Positions 36,108 through 45,267 of a DNA stretch of 64,000 nt are shown in pieces. The first letter of the stretch is position 1; every line of letters starts with the position of its first letter. This DNA comes from Euzebya rosea. Its GTDB lineage: Bacteria; Actinomycetota; Nitriliruptoria; Euzebyales; Euzebyaceae. The notes under the pieces are model-generated. The model was given only the letters and a program-made list of their open reading frames with translations. It searched no databases and was not told where the DNA came from. Location of the stretch: the NCBI RefSeq assembly GCF_003073135.1, contig NZ_PGDQ01000004.1, forward strand, positions 387,019-451,018, read 5' to 3'. A program made the translations under genes and the position numbers.

Positions 36108-37685
36108 CTAGGTCCATTCGGCCTTGCCGACGCCGTACTGCTCGACCGGTGTGCCGTTGGCGTCCAGGTCGAGCGCACCGTTGCCGTTGCCGTCCACGAC
36201 GACGAGGACGGTGCAGTCCGGTGCCTGCGAGGCCAGGCGCACGTCGATGTCGCCGTCCTCGTCGACCTCGGCGAGGTGGATGGTGCTGTCCCGGACGTCC
36301 TCACCGTTGACCTGCGCGATGCGCGCCTGTCCGGTGTCGGTGGTGGCGAAGCCGTCGGCGTCGCCGTCGTCGTCGGCATCGACGAAGGTGTCGACGTCGG
36401 CGCCGGTCACGTCGGCGTTCTCGCACGGGAAGACCACCAGGTCCAGCGGACCGTCGATGGGTTCCCCGTCGTAACGGCGGACGACGGTGAAGTCGTGCAC
36501 ACCCGGTGCCTCGGTGCTCAGCGCCTGCTGGGGCGTGACCGTGTAGGTCTGCGTCATTGCCGGGGTGTCCTCACCGTCGTCGCCGTCCCCGGAGCAGGAC
36601 TCGGCGAGCCCCTCGGCCCCGTTGGCGACATCGAGCGACACGGCCTCGGTCCCACCCACGACCTGCAGGACCTCGAGGGTCGGGCAGTGGTCGCTGAACC
36701 ACGTTGCGGCGTGTTCGCCGAGGAGGTCACGGTTGGCGGTCAGCAGGATCGGCGCCTCGAGCCGCCCGGACAGCTGACCGGCGGTCACGGCGTCGGGAAA
36801 CGCGTCACCTGCGGCCAGCATGGCGGTGGTGTCCTCGAACCAGCCGGCATCGATGAACCAGTCGGCAACGATGGCGGCGGTGTCGGTGCGGTTGATGCCA
36901 CCCAAGCGGGTGGTCAGGCGACCCTCGCGTTCGATCTCGGCCAGGACGTCGTCGCTGATGGCGTCGGGGCCACCGACGGCGATCACGTGCTCGGGATCGA
37001 GATCGATCAGCGCGTCCTGCGTCGCCTCCGGGAGGGTGTCCGGATCGGTCAGCAGGAGGGGGATGGCGCCGTCGTTGGCGGGACCGCTGATCGACAGGGC
37101 GTCGGGGAAGTCAGTCCCGCTCGCCAGCGCAACGGTCGGCATGTCGTCAGCACCGAGCTCGGGCAGTCCACCGGCGATGGAACGAGCGGTCCGGGCGATG
37201 CGTGCGGCGGACTCGTACGGGTCGTCGTCGCCGACACGAGTGACGGCCCAGCGCTCGGAGAGTGCGTCCTCGACGTCGCTGCTGATCGCCGCAGGGCCAC
37301 CCAGCAGGGTCACGCGCTCGGCGCCCATGGTCGTCAGGGCGTCAGCGGTGGTGTCGGCGAGGAAGCCAGGGGGCGTCAGCAGCATGGGGGCGTCGAGCGC
37401 TCCGGCCAGCGCCGCTCCGGCGAGCGTGTGGGTGAAGTCGTCGGACGGACCGATGACCACCTCGTCGCTGCCCTCGGGATGCGCACGTTCGGCGACGGCG
37501 ACGGCCGTCTCCAGGCGGGTGGGGCCGTCGGCGCGCGCAGGCTGCACGTCCTCGACGGCCGACGCGATGGGCGCGACGACCAGGCCGGTGACGGCCAGGG
37601 CGAGGATCGCCAGGACGGCCACCACCGAGGCGCGGGCACGGCCGCCCATCGGTCGGTGGGAACGGTGTTCGTTCACGGTGTTCAC
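36108..37685 (-). CDS. Surface protein with three CWB2 repeats
   Basis: 525 residues from GTG 37685 (GGAG eight bases before). Signal VVAVLAILALAVTGLVVAPIASA. Three cell-wall-binding type 2 modules (about 50-330) show RLETAVAVAE, PMLLTPPGFL, AERVTLLGGPAAISSDVEDAL and later EHVIAVGGPDAISDDVLAEI and LEVLQVVGGTEAVSLDV. The C-terminal ~180 residues form an acidic beta domain (TVVRRYDGEPIDGPLDLVVFPCE, DADDDGDADGF, DGNGNGALDLD) with calcium-loop-like Asp runs. CWB2 modules anchor proteins to wall polymers. Target unknown. Confidence 0.88.
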   Translation of the reverse strand: MNTVNEHRSHRPMGGRARASVVAVLAILALAVTGLVVAPIASAVEDVQPARADGPTRLETAVAVAERAHPEGSDEVVIGPSDDFTHTLAGAALAGALDAPMLLTPPGFLADTTADALTTMGAERVTLLGGPAAISSDVEDALSERWAVTRVGDDDPYESAARIARTARSIAGGLPELGADDMPTVALASGTDFPDALSISGPANDGAIPLLLTDPDTLPEATQDALIDLDPEHVIAVGGPDAISDDVLAEIEREGRLTTRLGGINRTDTAAIVADWFIDAGWFEDTTAMLAAGDAFPDAVTAGQLSGRLEAPILLTANRDLLGEHAATWFSDHCPTLEVLQVVGGTEAVSLDVANGAEGLAESCSGDGDDGEDTPAMTQTYTVTPQQALSTEAPGVHDFTVVRRYDGEPIDGPLDLVVFPCENADVTGADVDTFVDADDDGDADGFATTDTGQARIAQVNGEDVRDSTIHLAEVDEDGDIDVRLASQAPDCTVLVVVDGNGNGALDLDANGTPVEQYGVGKAEWT

Positions 37686-37738
37686 GAGGTCACTCCTCAC
37701 TGGATCGCGTGAAGTGGCTGTACTCGAACGCCTACCCG

Positions 37739-37754
37739 GGTCCCCCGGGGGACC
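37739..37754. other. Perfect 16-bp palindrome GGTCCCCCGGGGGACC
   Basis: It lies downstream of the fbpB-type gene and upstream of the CWB2 gene, both on the minus strand. It may be a terminator without U-tract or an operator. Confidence 0.35.
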
Positions 37755-37774
37755 GAAACATCGCCTCGTGGGGA

Positions 37775-39439
37775 TCAGGCCAGGGCGTCGGTGCGGCGCA
37801 GCACCAGCAGCCAGGTCAGCACACCCGACAGCAGGACCAGCACCAGCGCGACGATGCTGGCCTCGGCCCAGAACGCGTCCTGCGTAGCAGCCCACACGTC
37901 GGTCGCGAGCGCGCGGAAGCCCGGCGGGCTCAGCAGCAGGGTGGCGGGAAGCTCCTTCAGGGTCGACAGCAGCACCAGGCCCCCACCGGCCAGCACCGAC
38001 GGCAGCATCATCGGCAGCTCGACCCTGAGCAGCCGACGCAGGCGGCCGGCCCCGAGGGTTCGGGCGGCCTCGACGACGCTGTCGGGCAGCGCCTCGACGC
38101 CGACCTGCGACGCACGCAACGACTGCGCCCCGAAGTGCACGACGTAGGCGATCACGAGCAGCGGCAGCGTCTGGTAGAGCGATGCGACGACGCCGGGACC
38201 GCGCAGGACGAAGAAGGACAGGCTCAGGGCGATGATCAGGCCCGGCAGGGCGAAGCCGGTGATGACCAGGCCGTTGGCGGCGTCGGCCGCACGTCCTCGG
38301 CGACGCACCGTCAGGAACGCGATGGGCAGGACGACCACCGCCGCGACGACCGCGGCCAGGATGCCGGCCGTGGCGCTGCCCAGCAGGGGGGACAGCAGCT
38401 GGGCCGGGTCGCTCAGCACCGAGCTGGCCCGGGTGCTGCCGGCCGACAGCCCGCGGACGGCCCAGTAGACGAGCACCACCAACGGACCCACCAGCGACGC
38501 CACGGTCACCCCCGCCACGAACAGCAGGCCCAGGGGCCGCCGTCGGCCCATCGTCCAGCGCAGGCCCGTGCGACCCCGCACCGCCGACTGACGGTCGAGT
38601 CCGCGCAGGCGGGTCGTCGCTGCCCGCTCCAGCGCCGCGGTCAGCAGGGCGAGGACGCCGAGCTGCAGGGCGAACGCGCTGGACACGGGGCGGTCGAGCA
38701 GGTTGCCGAAGATCACGCGGGTGAGCGTGTCGTAGCGCAGCAGCTGCGGCAGCCCGAAGTCCGACACGGCGTAGAGGAACACCAGCAGCGCCCCGGCCAG
38801 GATCGCGGGGGTGACCTGGGGGAGGACGACCCGTCGGAAGATCGCGGCCGGCGACTTCCCGAGCAGCCGCGCGGACTCCTCGAGGTTGGCCGGCAGCTGC
38901 CGGAGCCGCGCGACGACGAGCAGGAACACGTAGGGATAGGTGAGCAACGTGAGGATGGCAAGCGCCGCCCAGAACCCCTCGACCGCCGGCAGGGACAGGC
39001 CGAGGACCTCGTCGGTCAGCCCACCGGGTGCCAGCGCGGCCTGGATCGTGAACGCCCCGATGTAGGACGGCAGCACGAGGGGAAGCGCCAGCAGGATCCC
39101 CCAGGCCTTCGCGCCGGGGAGGTCGGTCCGAGCCACCAGCCATGCACAGGCCGTGCCCAGCACCGAGGTGGTCAGGGCCACGCTGGTGCCCAGCAGCAGG
39201 CTCCGCCCGAGGGGGGCGAGGTTCGACGTGTCGGTCAGCGCCTCGACGACCGGGGTGCCGAGCGTCCACGACTGCTGCACGAGGAACAGCAGCGGCAGGG
39301 CGAAGACGGCCGCGAGGGCCAGCGACCCCACGCGGAGGCCGCGCCCACCCGTGTCGCCCGCGGGCCGTCGAGGCACGCCGAGCTCGGCCCCGTCCTCGGA
39401 GGACGGGGCCGCGACGACCTGATCAGCTGGCGAGGCCAC
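37775..39439 (-). CDS. fbpB: Iron(III) ABC transporter permease, FbpB-like
   Basis: 554 residues with about 12 TM helices in two similar halves. EAA loops are visible: EESARLLGKSPAAIFRRVVLPQVTPAILAG in the first and VVEAARTLGAGRLRRLLRVELPMMLPSVLAG in the second. This double-permease layout is typical of FbpB/FutB/SfuB, which passes ferric iron from the binding protein into the cytoplasm. The start overlaps the binding-protein gene by 17 bases. The matching ATPase is 5.8 kb upstream at 45,264-46,328, not adjacent as usual. Confidence 0.92.
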   Translation of the reverse strand: MASPADQVVAAPSSEDGAELGVPRRPAGDTGGRGLRVGSLALAAVFALPLLFLVQQSWTLGTPVVEALTDTSNLAPLGRSLLLGTSVALTTSVLGTACAWLVARTDLPGAKAWGILLALPLVLPSYIGAFTIQAALAPGGLTDEVLGLSLPAVEGFWAALAILTLLTYPYVFLLVVARLRQLPANLEESARLLGKSPAAIFRRVVLPQVTPAILAGALLVFLYAVSDFGLPQLLRYDTLTRVIFGNLLDRPVSSAFALQLGVLALLTAALERAATTRLRGLDRQSAVRGRTGLRWTMGRRRPLGLLFVAGVTVASLVGPLVVLVYWAVRGLSAGSTRASSVLSDPAQLLSPLLGSATAGILAAVVAAVVVLPIAFLTVRRRGRAADAANGLVITGFALPGLIIALSLSFFVLRGPGVVASLYQTLPLLVIAYVVHFGAQSLRASQVGVEALPDSVVEAARTLGAGRLRRLLRVELPMMLPSVLAGGGLVLLSTLKELPATLLLSPPGFRALATDVWAATQDAFWAEASIVALVLVLLSGVLTWLLVLRRTDALA

Positions 39440-40421
39440 TCTCCCGGATCAGCTCCAGCGTGTGTTCGAGTCCGCCACCGAGCTCGTCGATGTCGAACGG
39501 GGGAACGTCCAGCGTAGCCAGCGGCGGGACCCCGTCGGCCGGGTCCACCCCGACGGCCAGCGGGTACTCGAAGGTTTCCTCGGCGAAGTAGGTCTGCGCC
39601 TCCTCGGCCAGGAGGAACTCCACGAGCTGCCGGGCCTCGTCGGCCCGGTCGGTGCCCTCGATCACGCTGATGGGCGAGGCGATGAGCAGCGCGCCGATGT
39701 CGTCGCCGGCCAGCAGGTGGTTGCGCGACGGCAGGTCCGGGTCCTCGTCGAGGAACCGGTAGTTGTAGTAGTGGTTGACCAGCCCCATGTCGACCTCGCC
39801 GCGACCGACGGCCTCGACGATGGCGTTGTTGTTGGCGTAGGTGGGGGCGCCCGTCTCGACCAGCCCCTCCAGGAACGCCACGGTGCGCTCCTCGCCCTCG
39901 ACCTGGACCATCGCGGTCACGAAGTCCTGGAAGGACCCGTTGGAGGGGGCGACGGCGACCCGGCCGGCGAGCGGCGGCTCGAGCACCTCGAAGACCGACT
40001 GCGGCAGCTCGGCCGGGTCGACGAGGTCCTGGTTGTAGACCAGCACGCGCTGCCGGCCGCTGACGCCGACCCACAGGCCGTCGGCGTTGCGGAAGCGCTC
40101 GTCGACGAGGTCGAGGGTCTCCTCGCCCAGCGGCGCCAGCAGGCCCTCGCCCGACAGAAAGCCGGTGGCGCCCGGGGACTGGCTGTAGAACACGTCGGCG
40201 GGGGTCCGATCACCCTCCTGCTGGATCAGCAGCGCGAGCTCGGCGGAGTCACCGTAACGAACCTCCACGGAGATGCCCGTCTCCTCGGCGAACCGCTCGA
40301 GGATCGGGTTGACGAGGCTGGATCCGCGACCCGAGTAGATGGTCACGGCATCGCTGCCTCCGCTGCTGCAGCCGGCGGCGAGCACGAGCAGGAGGACGGG
40401 GACGAGCAGGAATCGGCGCAT
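39423..40421 (-). CDS. fbpA: Iron(III) ABC transporter binding lipoprotein, FbpA/FutA-like
   Basis: 332 residues. Lipobox LLLVLAAGC; then AVTIYSGRGSSLVNPILERF, TPADVFYSQSPGATGFL, GRVAVAPSNGSFQDFVTAM and GLVNHYYNYRFLDED, where the paired tyrosines (VNHYYNY) are the Fe(III) ligands of the FbpA family. It captures ferric ions outside the membrane for the overlapping permease. The gene starts 30 bases after the glycosyltransferase stop, too little for an ordinary promoter, so it should be read from the iron-box promoter at the epimerase gene. Confidence 0.93.
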   Translation of the reverse strand: MRRFLLVPVLLLVLAAGCSSGGSDAVTIYSGRGSSLVNPILERFAEETGISVEVRYGDSAELALLIQQEGDRTPADVFYSQSPGATGFLSGEGLLAPLGEETLDLVDERFRNADGLWVGVSGRQRVLVYNQDLVDPAELPQSVFEVLEPPLAGRVAVAPSNGSFQDFVTAMVQVEGEERTVAFLEGLVETGAPTYANNNAIVEAVGRGEVDMGLVNHYYNYRFLDEDPDLPSRNHLLAGDDIGALLIASPISVIEGTDRADEARQLVEFLLAEEAQTYFAEETFEYPLAVGVDPADGVPPLATLDVPPFDIDELGGGLEHTLELIRESGLAS

Positions 40422-40451
40422 GGAAGGGCCTCGGATGGAGTGGCGGATGGA

Positions 40452-43400
40452 TCAAGTGGCCGGTCGGGTGTCGGCCAGCGGCGGCGGGTTCAGCTGTCGC
40501 CAGACGGTCGGGACGACCCGACGCAGGTAGCGGCCGAGCCGGACGAAGCTGCGACCGGACTCGCGGAACCGGTAGGTGATGGGGACCTCGGCGTAGCGGT
40601 AGCCGCGGCCGACCAGGTCGATGGTCAGGACCTGGGCGTAGTTGTAGTCGTGGGGGATCCGGGCGTCGGCGGCCGCGGCAGGGGAGAACGCGCGGTAGCC
40701 GGTCTGCCCGTCGCTGACGGGTTGGCGGACGGTCCAGCGCACCCATGCGGTCAGGACGAGGTTGCCTGCCCGCCGGTGCGGCCGCATCCACTCGATCTGC
40801 CCGGCGAACCGGCTGCCGCCCACGTAGTCGGCGTCACCGTCGAGGATCGGCCCGACGAGGCTGCCGAGCTCGGCGGGGTCGTACTCGCCGTCGGCGTCGC
40901 AGAACGCCACGGCGGCAGCCCCCTGCTCGACCGACCATTCGAGGCCGGTGCGCACGGCGGCGCCCAACCCCAGGTTGGTCGGGTGCGGGACGACGACGGC
41001 ACCGGCTGCGGTTGCCTCCGCGACCGTGTCGTCGGTCGAGCCGTCGTCGATGACCGCCACCACGACCGGGTGGCCGTGCACGGTCGCCGGGGCGCGCCGG
41101 ACGACGTCGGCGACCCGTGGACCCTCGTTGTGGGCGGGCATGAACAGCACCACCGGCGCGTCGAGGTCGGCCGGGGCGGCCGGAGCCGGGCGGGGGATCG
41201 CCCTGCGGGGAAGCCGGAGGTTGCCGACCAGGCCGGGGGCGGGCACGCCGAGCGCGATCGCGCCGACGGCAAGGCTGTAGGCCGTCTTGACCGCGTGCAG
41301 GCCGATGGCGATCGCCAGGCCGGTGGCGACCGGGACGCCGGCTGCGGCCAGGCCCGCGGTGGCGGCGGCCTCGTAGGACCCGAGGCCACCGGGGGCGACC
41401 GCGACCAGCTGTCCGGCGATGGCTGCAGCGAGGACGACGACGGACTCGGCCGCGGTCAGCTGGACGCCGAAGACGCTGGCGACCTCGTGGACCAGCACGG
41501 CCTCCAGCAGCCAGGCGGCGGCGGTGAGGGCGATGACCGAGAGGCCCGGCAATTCGCCGCCGGTCGGCAGGGGGCTGGCCGTGTCGGCCACGCGTGTGGG
41601 GGAGGGGCGACGGGCGATCACGAGCCAAGCGGCCACACCCAGCGCCGCCACGACGCCGGCGGCGATGCCGCCCACCGGGCCGAGCAGGCGGGTGACGACG
41701 GCGGGGCCGGCCAGCAACCCGAGGACCAGGAGCACCAGGACGTCACCGCTGCGCAGCAGCACCGTCGACGCGGTCGCCGCGCCGGCCTCGATGCCGGCCC
41801 TGCGCACGACCGACACGATGCGAAGCGGTTCGCCGAGGCGCAGCGGCAGGACGTGGTTGCCACCGAGCGCGAGGTGGATCCCCGCCAGCGCCTGCCCGAA
41901 CCCGAGACGGGGGAGCACCCGTTGCCAGGCAACCGCTCGCAGCACGAACGCCAGGCCGAACGCACCGACGCCGACCAGCAGCCGAGCGGGCGACGCCGAC
42001 AGGGTGTCCCATGCAGTTCGCAGCGCCGCGGTGTCGACCGTGCGGACGCCCCACACGGTCACGGCGACCACCAGCACGGACCCGACGGCGACCACGCCGG
42101 CACGGGCGAGGCGTCGGACATCAACCGCCTCTCGAGTGGCAGGCACGACATCGGCGTGACCGACGCGGCGCCAGGCCAGCATCGCGGACGCGAGCAACGC
42201 GACCGCCCAGACGGCCAGCAGCACGTCGTCGGCGATGCCTGCGCGGCGGCCGTCGGGCAGCAGGCCCACCAGCAGCCGGCGGATCGGCGACGCCGAGTCG
42301 GCGAAGTCCACGATCAGGACGGGACCGCCGGTGGAGGCTTCGACCGCCAGCCAAACCCAGCCGACGACGCCGGCGAGCAGCGCGGCCAACCCGCCGGCCA
42401 TCGCGGCGCGCGAGGACACCATGGCGTCGGCAGCCCTGGCAAGGACGATCACGAGCAGCGGCAGGACGACGACGACCTGACGGCCCGGTGACCACCAGCC
42501 GTGCATCGTCAGGGCCACGAAGGTGGCGGTCAGCCAGCCGGCAGCCGCCGGGGCGAGCAGCACCCAGCGGTCGGAAGTCCGCTGCCGCAGGACGACGGCG
42601 ATTGCGGCGGGCAGCGCGAACCATGCCGGGGTCCATGCGGCGATACCGAAGTCGGCGTCCACCAGCAGGCCGACGAGACGGCGGGCGCGCCCCAGCGGGT
42701 TGGGGGCGTTGCCGACCACCGACAGCTCACCGCTGGAGACGAAGTGGTCACCCGCGGCGTAGACGGTCCAGCCGCCGAACCAGAGATGGTGCAGCCCGAG
42801 GTAGGCCACGCCGGCAACCCCGAACACCGCAGTGGCGATCACCACCGTGCGCCGGTGCCCCGCGCGCCACCAGCGGATGCCGGCGAGCAGCGCCACGACG
42901 GCTGCGACCGGGGCGTACTTGACGGCCAGCCACGGCAGGGCAACGACCGCCGTGACGAACCCGAGCAGGTGGAGCGGCCCGACGCGGGGCGCGGTGAGCA
43001 GGGCCACCGCCGCCATCACGGCCAGGGCCGCGGGCACCTCCGGATAGACCTGGGTGCCGTAGCTGGCCAGCGGCATCGCCGCGGAGAGGCCACCGACGAC
43101 GATCCCGGCCACCGCCGGTCGGACGTCGAACCGCTGGACGGCCACCCAGGTGGTCAGTCCGGCCAGCAGGGCCGCCAGGACAGCGAGGGTCGCCTTCGCG
43201 GCTGGCCATGCGGCGGACGGCGGGAGGGCCATCGCCGGGGCGAGCAGGACCCCGAGGAGTGGATCGTGGGGGCTGACCCGTCGGCCGGCCGCGTCCAGCG
43301 GGGTGGTCTGCTCGTCGAGCGCGATCTCGTGGAAGGGCCTGAACGCGCCCTCCTCGATCTCGTCGGCGATGTCGAGGGAGCCGTCCTGCGCCAGGCCGAG

Positions 43401-43568
43401 CGCGGTGAGCAGGTAGTAGGGCTCGTCACCCGACGTCCGCGCGCCGTAGGTGGCGCGGGCGCCCAGGCCCACGAGGGAGCCGACCAGCGCCACGAGGGCG
43501 CTGGCCACGACCCAGCGGGTCAGCAGGGCGCGGCTCGAGGCCTGCCCGGCGCGGACGTCAGTCATCAC
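40452..43568 (-). CDS. Three-module membrane glycosyltransferase (GT-C-like + flippase-like + GT2)
   Basis: 1,038 residues. The first ~480 residues are a multi-TM GT-C-like unit with a loop GDEPYYLLTALGL and VSPHDPLLG (acidic catalytic-type loop after TM1). About 500-780 is the LPG-synthase/AglD-type TM domain (HLALGGNHVLPLRLGEPLRIVSVVRR, VAPGGLGSYEAAA). From about 800 a GT2 dolichol-phosphate-sugar synthase domain follows: VVLFMPAHNEGP, AVIDDGSTDDT, FCDADGEYDPAEL (DxD), GQTGYRAFS and RFRESGRSFVRL. These three functions are normally separate proteins. It would make a polyprenyl-phosphate sugar, move it and use it. It lies in the iron-regulated operon. Confidence 0.88.
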   Translation of the reverse strand: MMTDVRAGQASSRALLTRWVVASALVALVGSLVGLGARATYGARTSGDEPYYLLTALGLAQDGSLDIADEIEEGAFRPFHEIALDEQTTPLDAAGRRVSPHDPLLGVLLAPAMALPPSAAWPAAKATLAVLAALLAGLTTWVAVQRFDVRPAVAGIVVGGLSAAMPLASYGTQVYPEVPAALAVMAAVALLTAPRVGPLHLLGFVTAVVALPWLAVKYAPVAAVVALLAGIRWWRAGHRRTVVIATAVFGVAGVAYLGLHHLWFGGWTVYAAGDHFVSSGELSVVGNAPNPLGRARRLVGLLVDADFGIAAWTPAWFALPAAIAVVLRQRTSDRWVLLAPAAAGWLTATFVALTMHGWWSPGRQVVVVLPLLVIVLARAADAMVSSRAAMAGGLAALLAGVVGWVWLAVEASTGGPVLIVDFADSASPIRRLLVGLLPDGRRAGIADDVLLAVWAVALLASAMLAWRRVGHADVVPATREAVDVRRLARAGVVAVGSVLVVAVTVWGVRTVDTAALRTAWDTLSASPARLLVGVGAFGLAFVLRAVAWQRVLPRLGFGQALAGIHLALGGNHVLPLRLGEPLRIVSVVRRAGIEAGAATASTVLLRSGDVLVLLVLGLLAGPAVVTRLLGPVGGIAAGVVAALGVAAWLVIARRPSPTRVADTASPLPTGGELPGLSVIALTAAAWLLEAVLVHEVASVFGVQLTAAESVVVLAAAIAGQLVAVAPGGLGSYEAAATAGLAAAGVPVATGLAIAIGLHAVKTAYSLAVGAIALGVPAPGLVGNLRLPRRAIPRPAPAAPADLDAPVVLFMPAHNEGPRVADVVRRAPATVHGHPVVVAVIDDGSTDDTVAEATAAGAVVVPHPTNLGLGAAVRTGLEWSVEQGAAAVAFCDADGEYDPAELGSLVGPILDGDADYVGGSRFAGQIEWMRPHRRAGNLVLTAWVRWTVRQPVSDGQTGYRAFSPAAAADARIPHDYNYAQVLTIDLVGRGYRYAEVPITYRFRESGRSFVRLGRYLRRVVPTVWRQLNPPPLADTRPAT

Positions 43569-43578
43569 GGTGCAGCCG

Positions 43579-44205
43579 TCAGGAGACGGTCAGCGTGCCC
43601 TGCATGCCGAGCTCGTAGTGGGTCTCGCCGTCGGCGGTCTCGATGATGCAGAAGAGCGTGTACTCGCCGGGCTCGAGCTCGTAGGTGGCGTTGCAGGTCT
43701 GGCCGGGGCTGAAGGCCTCCAGCTCGAAGGCACCGGCCTCCTCGAGGGCAGCCTCGTCGGGGGCGCCGTCGGTGAAGGGCACCTCGCCACCGCCGGGAAG
43801 GAACGCCAGCTCGTGGTTCTCCGCGCCCTGGTTGTCCAGCGCGAACGTCACGATCCCGGCGGGGGCCTCGACGGCCTCGGGCTCGTAGCCGTAGTCCACG
43901 GCGGCGATCTCGATGGTTTCGACGGCCTCGGACTCCAGCTCGGGGTTCACGGGCGCACAGGCCAGCTCGCCGGTGCCGGTCGCCGATGCCGACGCGGACG
44001 CGGAGGACGACGATGACGACGACGAGGAGGATGAGGACGAGGAGGAGCTGCTGCCCTCGGTCTCGCCGATCGTGGTCACCGACGCGCCGTCGTCACTGCC
44101 GCAGGCGGTCAGCACGAGGGCCGACACGATGGCGAGCACGAGGGCCCGGAGCATCGGTCGCGAGCCGGTCGCGGGGGTGGTCGTGGGCATGGTGCGGGAG
44201 GGCAT
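43579..44205 (-). CDS. Cupredoxin-like lipoprotein with a poly-Ser linker
   Basis: 208 residues. Lipoprotein signal LRALVLAIVSALVLTAC, then a run of 17 Ser and an Ala/Ser stretch acting as a spacer, then a cupredoxin fold: EIAAVDYGYEPEAVEAPAG, NQGAENHELAFL (His), YTLFCIIETADGETHYELGM (Cys, His, Met with a loop longer than usual). It is similar in plan to the cupredoxin at 27,798 but in an iron-import operon; a role in redox handling of iron, like periplasmic iron-uptake partners, is inference. Start candidates are ATG 44205, 44190 and 44154. Confidence 0.83.
   Translation of the reverse strand: MPSRTMPTTTPATGSRPMLRALVLAIVSALVLTACGSDDGASVTTIGETEGSSSSSSSSSSSSSSSSSASASASATGTGELACAPVNPELESEAVETIEIAAVDYGYEPEAVEAPAGIVTFALDNQGAENHELAFLPGGGEVPFTDGAPDEAALEEAGAFELEAFSPGQTCNATYELEPGEYTLFCIIETADGETHYELGMQGTLTVS
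44002..44052 (-). repeat. 17-codon poly-serine tract
   Basis: Seventeen consecutive Ser codons (TCC, TCG, TCA, AGC mixed), followed by alternating Ala/Ser. Mixed codons show it is maintained at protein level rather than being a fresh slippage product. Confidence 0.9.
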
Positions 44206-44260
44206 GGGTGTGTCCAGTCGTTCGGGGATCGTTGGTGATCGGTGGTGCGGGCCGGCGCGC

Positions 44261-45241
44261 TCAGGAACGGCGCGGCACCGACAGGGGGGAGCCGGGGCGC
44301 ACGTCGGTGAAATCACACGACAGCTGGTCGCGGAGGCCGTCGACGAGCGCCGTCCGGGGTTGCCAACCGAGCAGCCGTTCGGCACGTGACAGGTCGGCCC
44401 AGGTCTGGCGGGGGTCGCCCGGGACGGCGCTGACCGGCTCGACGGGCACCGGTCGACCGCACAGCTGTCCCACGGCGTCCAGGGTCTCGGCCAGCGAGAT
44501 CGGTCGACCGCTGCCGACGTTGACGACCGTACCCGGGCGAAGGTTCGCGTCGAGCGCCCGTGCGGTCGCCTCGACCACGTCGTCGACGTGGGTCATGTCG
44601 CGCGACTGCGTGCCGTCCCCGCGAAGCGGGAAGGGGGGCCCGCCCCGGAGGGCCTCGACCATCCGGGCGACGGCCATGTCGGGACGCTGCCGTCGGCCGT
44701 AGACGCTGAAGTACCGCAGGGCAACCGCGGGAACCCCCCGCAGCGCGTAGGCGCCGACGAGCATCTCCAGCGTGGCCTTCGACACGCCGTAGGGGCTGAT
44801 GGGGCGCAGGGCCACGTCCTCGCGGACGGGGCCGTCACCGCCGGCCTCGCCGTAGACCGAGCTCGAGGACGCCATGACGATCGTGCGCAGCGGCGCGTCG
44901 AGGGCGGCTTCCAGCAGGTGCTGGGAGAGGGCGACGTTCTCCTGCAGGTGGTCATCGAAGCCGTCGGCCCAGCTGGTCTGGACGCCCGGCCTGCCGGCGA
45001 GGTGGACGACGGCGTCGACGCGGCGAAGGAGCGCCGGCAGGTCGAGGTCGGCCAGGTCGGCGACGACGACCTCCAGCATCCCGGGGTCGGCGTGCTCGGC
45101 CAGCTCCGCCACGGTGCGGCCACGGCGGGCATCGGGCACACGGTCGACGACGACCACACGGTGGCCGTCGTCCAGCAGGCGGGTGCACAGGGACGCGCCG
45201 ATGAACCCGGCGCCGCCCGTGACGAGTACGGAGGACATCAT
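44261..45241 (-). CDS. NAD-dependent nucleotide-sugar epimerase/dehydratase
   Basis: 326 residues, extended SDR. SVLVTGGAGFIGASLCTRL binds NAD; VVHLAGRPGVQ, VMASSSSVYG (Ser) and SPYGVSKATLE (YxxxK) form the active site; RYFSVYGRRQRPDMA and GDGTQSRDMTHVDDVV match UDP-glucose/UDP-glucuronate epimerases. It would supply a sugar nucleotide for the glycosyltransferase two genes downstream. ATG 45241 or 45238 stands directly below the DtxR-type box with no ribosome site, so the message is probably leaderless. Confidence 0.9.
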   Translation of the reverse strand: MMSSVLVTGGAGFIGASLCTRLLDDGHRVVVVDRVPDARRGRTVAELAEHADPGMLEVVVADLADLDLPALLRRVDAVVHLAGRPGVQTSWADGFDDHLQENVALSQHLLEAALDAPLRTIVMASSSSVYGEAGGDGPVREDVALRPISPYGVSKATLEMLVGAYALRGVPAVALRYFSVYGRRQRPDMAVARMVEALRGGPPFPLRGDGTQSRDMTHVDDVVEATARALDANLRPGTVVNVGSGRPISLAETLDAVGQLCGRPVPVEPVSAVPGDPRQTWADLSRAERLLGWQPRTALVDGLRDQLSCDFTDVRPGSPLSVPRRS

Positions 45242-45248
45242 CGAGAGG

Positions 45249-45267
45249 TTAGGTGAACCGAACCTAA
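45249..45267 (-). promoter_or_regulatory. DtxR/IdeR-type iron box before the epimerase operon
   Basis: TTAGGTGAACCGAACCTAA closely fits the palindromic consensus TTAGGTTAGSCTAACCTAA. It overlaps the last codons of the ATPase gene and lies seven bases before the epimerase ATG, at the promoter of the set epimerase - cupredoxin - glycosyltransferase - fbpA - fbpB. Iron-dependent repression is the expected outcome. Confidence 0.85.
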
